Virus record (IMG/VR): IMGVR_UViG_3300044998_001139
Coordinates: 1-45,000 of that record
DNA: 45,000 nucleotides
Source: a virus
Strand: one strand, 5' to 3'
Shown here: positions 31,402 through 39,213 of the stretch, in pieces
How the letters are laid out: each line of letters begins with the position of its first letter
Numbering within the stretch: the first letter of the stretch is position 1
Made by a program: the position numbers and the translations under genes
Notes under the pieces: model-generated
What the model was told of the DNA's origin: nothing
What the model saw: only the letters and a program-made list of their open reading frames with translations
Database searches by the model: none

Positions 31402-31809
31402 ATGACCCACACGAGCCCCGACTTCCAAACCTTCCCGCCCGTGCCCAGGGTGGTGACAGTGGCCGGCACCGCGCTGGAACTGACGCCGATCCGGCTGGGC
31501 GAGTTGCCGCGCCTCCTCGCGGCGGTGCGGCCCCTCGCCGCCGATCTCTCGGCCGAGCCGGACTGGTTCGACCTCTTGGCCCGACATGGCGAGGCCGTGC
31601 TGGAGCTGCTGGCCATCACCACCCGGCGCGAGCGGGCGTGGGTGAACGATCTGTCGCTGGAGGATGCCGTGACGCTCGCGGCAGCCGTGTTCGAGGTGAA
31701 CGCGGATTTTTTCGTGGGGCGGGTGGTGCCGGCGATCCAGGGCGCGGCGCAGCATCTGGCGCCGATCCTGGAGCAGATGCAGGCTGGGACCAGGCGGTTG
31801 CCCGCCTGA
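31402..31809 (+). CDS. Tail assembly chaperone (G-like)
   Basis: The 135-residue helical protein (LTPIRLGELPRLLAAVRPLAADL, TLAAAVFEVNADFFVGRVV) lies between tube and tape measure, the standard place for gpG-type chaperones. A TTTTTTC slippery site at codons 102-104 lets some ribosomes shift to -1 and continue. AGAGGAAGG precedes the ATG. Confidence 0.82.
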   Translation: MTHTSPDFQTFPPVPRVVTVAGTALELTPIRLGELPRLLAAVRPLAADLSAEPDWFDLLARHGEAVLELLAITTRRERAWVNDLSLEDAVTLAAAVFEVNADFFVGRVVPAIQGAAQHLAPILEQMQAGTRRLPA

Positions 31810-32003
31810 TCCGCGCCGGGCACCGGCTCGATGAGGTGATGCGCTACACGCTGCCGCAGGCGCGGGCCTTGCTGGAGGCCGATGCACGGATCGAGCGGCA
31901 GCACCTCGCCCTGCGGCTGGCCTTGCACGCGGTGGCGGCCCAGGGCGACCGGGCGGCCATCGAGCGGCTGCAACGCGAGTTGTGGGAGGACGTGAGGCCA
32001 TGA
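31713..32003 (+). CDS. T-part of the frameshifted tail chaperone (GT-like)
   Basis: The heptamer T TTT TTC (31707-31713) is in the correct phase with the G-like frame for a -1 slip. After slipping, translation continues with RGAGGAGDPG... to WDQAVARLIRAGHRLDEVMRY and ends at 32003. The fused product is about 200 residues. The extension has no good start of its own. GT fusions bridge the chaperone to the tape measure in lambda. The exact slip site is inferred. Confidence 0.7.
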   Translation, partial: RGAGGAGDPGRGAASGADPGADAGWDQAVARLIRAGHRLDEVMRYTLPQARALLEADARIERQHLALRLALHAVAAQGDRAAIERLQRELWEDVRP

Positions 32004-32641
32004 AACTGACTCTCACCACCTCCGGACTGCTCGATCCGAGGCGGCTCTCGGCCTGGAGCGCCGAACGCCGGCGGGCGATCCACGCGGCGGTGGCCAAAGG
32101 GATGGCCGCAGGCGGCCGCGAGGTGCGCGAGGCCGCCCGCGCCCAGATGCGCAGCGCCTTCCAGGTCCGGCGTGCGAACTTCGTCGCCTCGCTGCAGGCC
32201 AAGGTGTTCAACCGCAAGCCCGATCGCCTGCCCGCGCTGTGGGTGGGCAGCCGCATCCCCTGGCTGGGTATCCACGAACGCGGCGGCACGGTGGCGGGCC
32301 GGATGCTGATCCCGCTGCTGCCCACCCGCATCGGCCCCAAGCGTTTCAAGGCCGTGATCGACAGCCTGATGCGTTCGGGCAACGCCTTCTTCGTCGAGAA
32401 GAACGGTCGCGTGCTGCTGATGGCCGAAAACATCCGCGAGAACGCCAACGTGCTCGGGCGGTTCAAGCGTGCCGAGCGCGAGCGCAGCGGCGTCAAGCGC
32501 CTGCAGCGCGGCCAGGAGATCCCCATCGCCGTGCTGGTGCGGCGGGTGGAGTTGAAGCGCCGGTTCGACCTTGGCGCTGCCGTGCAACCCGCCTTGTCGG
32601 GCTTGGCGCGGGCGATTCAACGGGAACTGGACCAGGCCTGA
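32000..32641 (+). CDS. Minor tail protein, DUF6441-like
   Basis: The 213-residue basic protein (REVREAARAQMRSAFQVRRANFVASLQAKVFNRKP, LWVGSRIPWLGIHERGG) is placed directly before the tape measure. Proteins of this class join the tail tip or completion complex. The start overlaps the T-part stop. The family name is a tentative match. Confidence 0.55.
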   Translation: MKLTLTTSGLLDPRRLSAWSAERRRAIHAAVAKGMAAGGREVREAARAQMRSAFQVRRANFVASLQAKVFNRKPDRLPALWVGSRIPWLGIHERGGTVAGRMLIPLLPTRIGPKRFKAVIDSLMRSGNAFFVEKNGRVLLMAENIRENANVLGRFKRAERERSGVKRLQRGQEIPIAVLVRRVELKRRFDLGAAVQPALSGLARAIQRELDQA

Positions 32642-35340
32642 TGGCAAACAACCGCGCCCAAATCCTCATCCGCGCCGTCGACGAGACGCGCGGCGCCTTC
32701 GACTCGGTCAAGCGGAGCCTGGGCGGCCTGGCCGATGCCGCCCGCAGCGTCAACGGCGTGCTCGCCGGGCTCGGGGTGGCCCTGTCGGCCGCGGGTCTCG
32801 GGGCCATGGTCAAGTCGGCGCTGGAGTCGGCCGACGCCCTCAACAAGCTCTCGCAGCGCGTGGGCATCACGGTGGAGTCGCTCTCCACCCTGGTGCCGGC
32901 GGCGGAACTGTCCGGTGTCTCGGCGCAGACCTTCGAGACCGGGCTCAAGAAGCTCGCCACCGCGATGCTCGAGGCGGCCACGGGCTCGGAGGAGTCCGCC
33001 CGGCGCTTTGCGGCACTCGGCGTGGCGTTCCAGGACCAGGACGGCCGGCTTCGCGCGACCGACGCGGTGCTGCTCGATCTGGCCGAGCGTTTCCAGGCCA
33101 TGCCCGACGGGGCGCAGAAGTCGGCGCTGGCGGTGCAGTTGTTCGGCAAGAGCGGCGCCGAACTCATCCCCTTCCTGAACCAGGGGCGCGAAGGCATCGC
33201 GGCATTGACCGGCGAGATGCAAGCGCTGGGCGTGCAGATCGGCGGGCAAACGGCTGCGCAGGCCGAGGCGTTCAACGACGCCTTGGCCAAGGTCAAGCTC
33301 GCCACCACCAGCATCGCCAACCGGGTGATCGAGGCCTTCCTGCCGGCGATGAACGAGATGGCGGGCGGCATGGTCGAGTCGGCCAAGCAGGGCGGGGCCT
33401 TGCGCGCGATCCTGGATGGCGTGGTGCTGGTGCTCAAGACCCTGGCGCTGGGTGCCGCCACCGTCGGCAAGGCCTTCGTCGCCCTGGGTGAGGCGATCGG
33501 CGCTGGGGTGGCGGCCGCCGTGCAGGCCTTGCGTGGCAACACCGCCGGGGCCAAGGCGATCATCGCCGAACTCAAGGGCAGCCTCGTGCGGCGGCTGGAC
33601 GAACTGGCCGAGTTCCGGGACAGCCTCTTCGACCCCAAGCCCATCGAGGTGCAGGCGCCCAAGGTGCAGGCCGACCCGGCGCTGTTGCAGCGGCTCACGG
33701 CTCCGGGCAAGACCCGCGACACCGCGAGCGCTCAGGCTGCGTTGATGAAGGCTCGGCTCGACGCCGAGTTCGCCTTGCTCGAGGACGGATTGGCCCGCCA
33801 GCAGCGCGCGCTCGACGCGGCGCTGCAAGACCGGCTGGTCTCCCTCCGCGACTACCACGCGCAGAAGACCGCGCTCGAGCAGCGCGAGCTCGACGCCGAG
33901 ATCGCCCGCCGCCGGCAGGCACTCGCCGCTAGCCAAGCCGTCGCGACCAACCCACGCGCTGCCGAATCGGACCGAATGCGCGCCCAGGCGGAGATCGCCA
34001 AGCTCGAGGCCGACCTCATCGTCCTCAACGACCGCCGCGCCGACATCGAACAGGCCAACGCTAGAGCCGCCGCCCAGGCCGAGCGCGAACTGGCCGATGC
34101 GCTGGCCGCCGCGCGCGAGGAACTGGTCAGGCTCACCGGCACCGACACGGCGCAGGACCGCAGGGCCGCGATCGAGCGCAGTTATCGTGACCTGCGCGCG
34201 CGCCTGGCGGCCGAGAGCGATGCCGACGGCGTGTCGATCATCGACCGGCTGATCGACGTCAAGGCCGCGCAGGCCAACCTCGAGGCGATCGAAGCGCAGT
34301 GGCGGCAGGTCACCGAGCGGCTGCGCAACGCGCAGGAGGGCCTCCAGATCCAGCAGCAGGCCGGGCTGCTCACCGAAGCCCAGGCGCGGCAGCAGATCGT
34401 GGCCTTGCAGCGCGACTCGGCGGCCGAGATGCAGCGCCTGCTGCCCGCGCTGGAGCAGGCCGCGCAGGCCATCGGGCCGGAGGCGGTGCTGCGCGTGCAG
34501 GCCTTCCGCACCGAGCTTGCGCGCACGCGGCAGGTCACCGATGAACTCGCCCCGGTGTGGAACCGCATCGGCGAGGCCTTCGGGCAGGCGGTGCAGGGGA
34601 TCGTCAGCGGCGCGCAATCCCTGCGCGAGGCGCTTTCCAACGTCTTCCGCAGCATCGCGGACGCCTTCCTGCAAGAGATGGTGCTCAAGCCCTTCCAGCA
34701 GTGGGTGGCGATGCAGGCGCGCATGCTCGCCGTTAAGTTGGGCTTGCTCCAGCAGGAACAGGCCGCCGAGACCGCCGCCGCGGCGCAGTCGGTGGCGACC
34801 AAACAGGCCGAGGCGGCGGCCAAGGTCAGCGCCAACGCCGCCGAAGCCGGATCCGGGGCGGCGGCCTCGCAGGCCGCGATCCCCGTCGTGGGCCCGGGGC
34901 TGGCCATCGCCGCGATGGCGGCGATGGTGGCCGCGGTGATGGCGCTGCTGGGCAACATCAAGAAGTTCGCCGCCGGCGGCTACGTCACCGGCCCGGGGAC
35001 CGGCACCTCCGATTCCATCCCCGCGCGGCTGTCCGCCGGCGAGTACGTGGTGCGCGCGGCGGCCGTGCAGCGCGTGGGCGTGGCGTTCCTGGATGCGATC
35101 AATGGCCTGCGCACCCCGCCCGTGTGGGACGGGCAGCGCCTGGCCTTCGCCGCCGGCGGGCTGGTGCCGCAGGTGAGCGCGCCGCCCGCCCCGCCGCCGG
35201 TGCAGCAGGCCGTGCGCATCGTCAACGCCATCGACCCGGGCGTGACCCACGACCATCTGCAAACGCCCGCCGGCGAACGGGTGATCCTCAACATCATCGG
35301 CAGGAACGCCCGCGCGGTCCGTGCCGCACTCCAGGGGTGA
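32641..35340 (+). CDS. Tail tape measure protein
   Basis: The 899-residue protein is long, Ala-rich and mainly helical. Hydrophobic segments near 40-60 and 245-300 and a Gly/Ala stretch (about 735-775) are present. QLFGKSGAELIPFLNQGREGI and a C-terminal FAAGGYVTGPGTGTSDSIPARLSAGEYVVRA are the usual signatures. It sets tail length and probably is ejected with DNA. It starts on the last base of the preceding stop. Confidence 0.93.
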   Translation: MANNRAQILIRAVDETRGAFDSVKRSLGGLADAARSVNGVLAGLGVALSAAGLGAMVKSALESADALNKLSQRVGITVESLSTLVPAAELSGVSAQTFETGLKKLATAMLEAATGSEESARRFAALGVAFQDQDGRLRATDAVLLDLAERFQAMPDGAQKSALAVQLFGKSGAELIPFLNQGREGIAALTGEMQALGVQIGGQTAAQAEAFNDALAKVKLATTSIANRVIEAFLPAMNEMAGGMVESAKQGGALRAILDGVVLVLKTLALGAATVGKAFVALGEAIGAGVAAAVQALRGNTAGAKAIIAELKGSLVRRLDELAEFRDSLFDPKPIEVQAPKVQADPALLQRLTAPGKTRDTASAQAALMKARLDAEFALLEDGLARQQRALDAALQDRLVSLRDYHAQKTALEQRELDAEIARRRQALAASQAVATNPRAAESDRMRAQAEIAKLEADLIVLNDRRADIEQANARAAAQAERELADALAAAREELVRLTGTDTAQDRRAAIERSYRDLRARLAAESDADGVSIIDRLIDVKAAQANLEAIEAQWRQVTERLRNAQEGLQIQQQAGLLTEAQARQQIVALQRDSAAEMQRLLPALEQAAQAIGPEAVLRVQAFRTELARTRQVTDELAPVWNRIGEAFGQAVQGIVSGAQSLREALSNVFRSIADAFLQEMVLKPFQQWVAMQARMLAVKLGLLQQEQAAETAAAAQSVATKQAEAAAKVSANAAEAGSGAAASQAAIPVVGPGLAIAAMAAMVAAVMALLGNIKKFAAGGYVTGPGTGTSDSIPARLSAGEYVVRAAAVQRVGVAFLDAINGLRTPPVWDGQRLAFAAGGLVPQVSAPPAPPPVQQAVRIVNAIDPGVTHDHLQTPAGERVILNIIGRNARAVRAALQG

Positions 35341-35343
35341 CGC

Positions 35344-36411
35344 ATGGCCTTGCTCTTCATCGACGGCTTCGACCACTACGACCCGCAACAGCTCGATGCC
35401 TTCGGCGATCCGTGGCTGGCACGCGGCAAGGCGGCGTATCTCTCGCCGCAGGCCACGCGCATCCAGGGCCGGCGACCATCGTCCTATGCCTTGCGCCTGC
35501 CGGCAGGTGCCGGCGGCGGCTACGTCAAGAACCTCGATGCCACCAAGACCAGCCTCATCATGGGTGCCGCTGTGCGCGTGGCGCCGTTCGAGAACACCGG
35601 TGAGGAGCCGGTGCTGCTCGGCGTGCGCGACACCACCGCGCAGGTGACGCACCTCGTGCGCATCGGCGAGGACGGCCGGCTCAAGCTCTACCGGCGGACG
35701 GGATCGGGGATGAGCGGCTGGGACCAGTTGATCTCGACCTCGGTCATGACGGCGGCCGTGCGGGGGTGGCACTACGTCGAACTGCAGGTCGTGCAGGGCA
35801 CGAGCAACGGTACGTTGAACGTGCGCCTCAACGGCGTGCTCGCGATCACCCTGTCGGCGCAGAACACCACCCAGGGCGGCGGGCCGCTGCTCACCGCCTT
35901 CGCAGGCAGCGTGCCGGGCCAATCCTGCCCGGTCACCGTCGATGTGGACGACCTCTACCTCGCCGATACCTCGGGCACGCTCAACACCACCTTCCTGGGC
36001 GATGTGCGGGTCGATGCACTCGAGGCACAGGCCGACGGGGCACTGAACCAGTGGACCGTCGAAGGCGCATCCAGCGCTTGGGCTGCGGTGAGCGACGGCG
36101 ATGAGGCCAGCGGCATCCGCGCGGATGCGGCCGGCCTGCGCCAGAGCTTCGACATCGCGCCGCTGCCGGCGATGGCCACGCCCGCCATCCACGGCGTGCA
36201 GGTGACGCTGCTGGCGCGCAAGACCGATGCCGGTCTGGGCAGCGTCAAGGGCCTGGTCAAGAGCGGCACGCAGATCGCCGTCAGTTCCAGCCTTGTCCTG
36301 CAAGAGCAACTGGCCTGGCACACGGCGCTGTTCGAGCGCAACCCGAACGGCAATGTGCAGTGGACGGAAGCCGCCTTCAACGCGGCGGAGTTCGGCGTGG
36401 AGTCGGCATGA
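35344..36411 (+). CDS. Tail protein with lectin-like (LamG/concanavalin) fold
   Basis: The 355-residue protein begins ALLFIDGFDHY and has VTVDVDDLYLADTSGTLNTTFLGDVRV (about 198-224). It ends in TEAAFNAAEFGVES. This is a known phage type with a jelly-roll module that may bind surface sugars. It lies three bases after the tape measure, in the distal tail part. Confidence 0.72.
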   Translation: MALLFIDGFDHYDPQQLDAFGDPWLARGKAAYLSPQATRIQGRRPSSYALRLPAGAGGGYVKNLDATKTSLIMGAAVRVAPFENTGEEPVLLGVRDTTAQVTHLVRIGEDGRLKLYRRTGSGMSGWDQLISTSVMTAAVRGWHYVELQVVQGTSNGTLNVRLNGVLAITLSAQNTTQGGGPLLTAFAGSVPGQSCPVTVDVDDLYLADTSGTLNTTFLGDVRVDALEAQADGALNQWTVEGASSAWAAVSDGDEASGIRADAAGLRQSFDIAPLPAMATPAIHGVQVTLLARKTDAGLGSVKGLVKSGTQIAVSSSLVLQEQLAWHTALFERNPNGNVQWTEAAFNAAEFGVESA

Positions 36412-37970
36412 CCGAGCGCACCGTCGCCGAGCAACGGACGGAGTTGGCCAGCGCGCCGGCGCCGGGCAGCTGGCTGGCCGCCTTGCGTGGCGAAGCGCTC
36501 GCCCGGGCGGCCTTCGGTGCGGCCGCGGCTCACTTCACGCCGGAGACGGCCGCCTCGACCTGGCCGCCCGATCGGGCCGCAGCACTGTTGGCGGAATCGC
36601 TGGCTGCGCCGGTTCCGCCCGTTGATGCGCCAGCTTTCTTGGTTGAAGTGTTGCGCCGCGACACGGCCGCGGCCGCCATCGTCGCCACCGGCATGGACGC
36701 CTTCGGCGATGCGCCGTGGCCGGATGCTCAGCGCGGCGTGTTCGCCTTCCGCCACGACTGGGCCGAACCGCTCATCGAACGCCTGCAGTGGCAGACGGCC
36801 GTCGCGCGGCTGGCCAGCGGCAACGAGGCGCGGCAGGCGCTGCGCCTGGTGCCGCGCCGCACGCTGACCTACCACGTCGGTCATGGGCGCGCCAGCGATG
36901 CGCTGGTCGCGGACTGGCTGGCCGACCATCTCGGGCAACTGGCGCTGTGGCCGTTGCCGCAGGACGCGGTGCACCTGACCGAAGCCTGTCCGCGCGGCGC
37001 CATGGCGCTGGCCGTGACGGCGGCCGACGAGCGCCGCTTCGGGCCGACCACGGCCGATCTGCGCCTGCGGTTCGACGGGGTGCAAGGCTGGGACGGGGAC
37101 GAGCGCTGGGTCCTGATCCTCGCAGCCGATGGCTGGCAGACCGCACGGCTGGCGCACCTGGACACCGAGCGGCTGTGGCTGGCCGCCCCGCTGGCGCGCG
37201 CGGTGCCGGCAGGCGCGGCAGTCATGCCGCTGGTGTGGGGCCGGGCGCTGGAGGCGGCCGATCTGGCGCAGTGGGTGCCCGGCGTGGCCGGCGGCCGCGT
37301 GAGCGCCAGCCTCACGCCATCCCCGACGCCGGATATGGGCCTGCCGGGCGATCCGCTGCTCGACGGCCTGCCGGTCTGGCCCGACGGCAACTGGCGCGAC
37401 GATCCGGCCGCCACCGTGCAGGGCATCGTCACCCGGATGGATGTTTCGCCTGCCGATGCCTGGGTGCGCCGCGATGATCCGTGGCCGACGACGACGTTCC
37501 AGCGGCGCTATCTGGCCGCCTCACTCGATGAGATCCAGATCTGGCGCGCGCGGCTGTGGCGCACGCAGGGCCGCCTTAAAGCCTTCTGGCTGCCCGATGG
37601 CCTGGCGCCGGTGCTGCGGGTGACGGCAGAGGCTGACCCCGAAGACGGCTTCCTGCGAGTGACGGGCGAGGACATCTCTGCGTTCTGGCACCGCCCGGCG
37701 GGCGCGCTGATCCTGCACCCGGACGGCAGCCGGCAGCACGCGCTGACCGCGACCTGCCACCGCGATCAGGGCGGCGTGCTGGTATTGCGCTCGGGGCTGG
37801 ACGTGCCGGTGCCCGCCGGCAGCCGCGTGGTGCGGCTTGCTCGCTGCCGCCTCGACCACGACGCCGTCGATCTTTACTGGCACACGCCCACGCTGGTCGA
37901 GATGCCCATCACCGCGTGTCAACTGCCGCATCCGCGCGGCAATGACCGCGTCCTCTATGTCGGTTACTGA
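36408..37970 (+). CDS. Distal tail protein
   Basis: The 520-residue Ala/Trp-rich protein has repeated beta-sandwich-like segments (RRTLTYHVGHGR, WPTTTFQRRYLAASLDEIQIWRARLWR) and ends MPITACQLPHPRGNDRVLYVGY. It lies between the lectin-like protein and a BR0599-family protein, which fits a distal tail hub part. I do not recognise a catalytic motif. Confidence 0.6.
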   Translation: MTERTVAEQRTELASAPAPGSWLAALRGEALARAAFGAAAAHFTPETAASTWPPDRAAALLAESLAAPVPPVDAPAFLVEVLRRDTAAAAIVATGMDAFGDAPWPDAQRGVFAFRHDWAEPLIERLQWQTAVARLASGNEARQALRLVPRRTLTYHVGHGRASDALVADWLADHLGQLALWPLPQDAVHLTEACPRGAMALAVTAADERRFGPTTADLRLRFDGVQGWDGDERWVLILAADGWQTARLAHLDTERLWLAAPLARAVPAGAAVMPLVWGRALEAADLAQWVPGVAGGRVSASLTPSPTPDMGLPGDPLLDGLPVWPDGNWRDDPAATVQGIVTRMDVSPADAWVRRDDPWPTTTFQRRYLAASLDEIQIWRARLWRTQGRLKAFWLPDGLAPVLRVTAEADPEDGFLRVTGEDISAFWHRPAGALILHPDGSRQHALTATCHRDQGGVLVLRSGLDVPVPAGSRVVRLARCRLDHDAVDLYWHTPTLVEMPITACQLPHPRGNDRVLYVGY

Positions 37971-37972
37971 CC

Positions 37973-38761
37973 ATGAGCGAAACGACACTTGCCGAAGTCG
38001 AGCTCTACGCCTTCGCCAGCAACAGCGCGCAGTTCCATCTGACCCCGCACGAGTTCGACGTCGATCTGGGCGGTACGGTGTACGTGAGCACGCCCATCGA
38101 GCGCAACGAACTGGCGCTGGGTGCCGAGGCCGCCAAATCGGCGCTGGAGCTGAAACTGCCGCAGACCTGCGATCTGGTGCGGCATCTGCTCGCCAATGCG
38201 CTGACCGGCGACACCACGGCCATCACCCTGCGCATCGCCCGGCGCGACCCCTGGGGCGACACCTGGTGGATCGCCGGCACGCGCTGGATGGGCCGGGTGC
38301 TGGGCGTCGAAGTGGCGGACGATGCGGCGCGCGTGCGCTGCGAATCCGCGCAGGTCAGCCTCAAGCGCATCGGCTTGCGGCGGCTCTACAGCCGCACCTG
38401 CTCGCACGTGCTGTATTCGGCGGCCTGCGGGGCCTCACCGATCACGGCCAGCGCCATCGTGGGCGGCAGCACGGGGCGCAGCGTCGATCTCGCTGGCGGC
38501 GTGCCCGGCAGCGTCAGCGGCGGCCTGGCCGGTGGATGGCTGCAAACCCCGGAAGGGGCGCGCCACATGATCGTGAGTGAAACGGGCGGCGGCGTCGAGT
38601 TGCTCTATCCCACGACCATCGAGCCCGGCACCGAGGTGCTGCTGACGGCGGGCTGCGACCACAGCACGGCCACGTGCGCGTCGCGCTTCGGCAACCTCGA
38701 CAACTACGGCGGCTTCCCGTTCATCCCGAGCAAAAACCCGTTCTCGACGGGCGTGTTCTGA
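37973..38761 (+). CDS. BR0599-family (DUF2163-like) tail protein
   Basis: The 262-residue protein has the signature end CDHSTATCASRFGNLDNYGGFP (conserved cysteines) and FIPSKNPF. This family is frequent beside tail tip genes of siphoviruses and gene transfer agents, and the product is likely a baseplate hub. The cysteines may form structural bonds. Confidence 0.87.
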   Translation: MSETTLAEVELYAFASNSAQFHLTPHEFDVDLGGTVYVSTPIERNELALGAEAAKSALELKLPQTCDLVRHLLANALTGDTTAITLRIARRDPWGDTWWIAGTRWMGRVLGVEVADDAARVRCESAQVSLKRIGLRRLYSRTCSHVLYSAACGASPITASAIVGGSTGRSVDLAGGVPGSVSGGLAGGWLQTPEGARHMIVSETGGGVELLYPTTIEPGTEVLLTAGCDHSTATCASRFGNLDNYGGFPFIPSKNPFSTGVF

Positions 38762-38779
38762 ATCCCTGGAGACAGCGCC

Positions 38780-39007
38780 ATGTGGTACCTCGTCGTCATC
38801 GTGGTGGCGGCGCTGGTCTCGGTCGCGCTCGCGCCGAAACCGCCCGAGCCCAAACCGGCGTCCCTGTCCGACGTCGATGCCCCCACCGCAGAAGAAGGCC
38901 GGCCCATTCCCGTCGTCTTCGGCGCGGTGCTCATCCGCGGCGCCAACGTCGTCTGGTACGGCGACCTGGAAGCCGAACCGATCAAGAAGAAAGGCGGCAA
39001 GAAATGA
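38780..39007 (+). CDS. Small tail-tip protein with N-terminal membrane segment
   Basis: Of the 75 residues, 1-18 (MWYLVVIVVAALVSVALA) look like a membrane or signal segment. PIPVVFGAVLIRGANVVWYGDL resembles the N-terminal module usually fused to gpJ-type tail tip proteins. Here it is a separate gene, ending with a Lys-rich tail. Confidence 0.7.
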   Translation: MWYLVVIVVAALVSVALAPKPPEPKPASLSDVDAPTAEEGRPIPVVFGAVLIRGANVVWYGDLEAEPIKKKGGKK

Positions 39008-39213
39008 GCAGCGACGTCCTCGTCACCATCGCCCACGTGCGCGCCGCGGGCCTGTGCGTGCACGGCACGCGCGCCTGGTTTGCGCGCCAGGGCCTGGACT
39101 TCCGGGCCTTCCTCGCCCGTGGGCTTCCCGCCTCGATCTTGCTCGCCACGGGCGATGCGATGGCCGCACGCGTGGTCGAGGTCGCCCGGCATGGCCATGA
39201 GGAGCCGCGCTGA
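39004..39213 (+). CDS. Small conserved tail-region protein
   Basis: The 69-residue protein (SDVLVTIAHVRAAGLCVHGTRAWFARQGLDF, then RAFLARGLPASILLATGD) overlaps both neighbouring genes by a few bases. A membrane-free helical fold is likely. Proteins of this sort directly precede gpJ-like genes in related phages. The function is unknown. Confidence 0.6.
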   Translation: MSSDVLVTIAHVRAAGLCVHGTRAWFARQGLDFRAFLARGLPASILLATGDAMAARVVEVARHGHEEPR

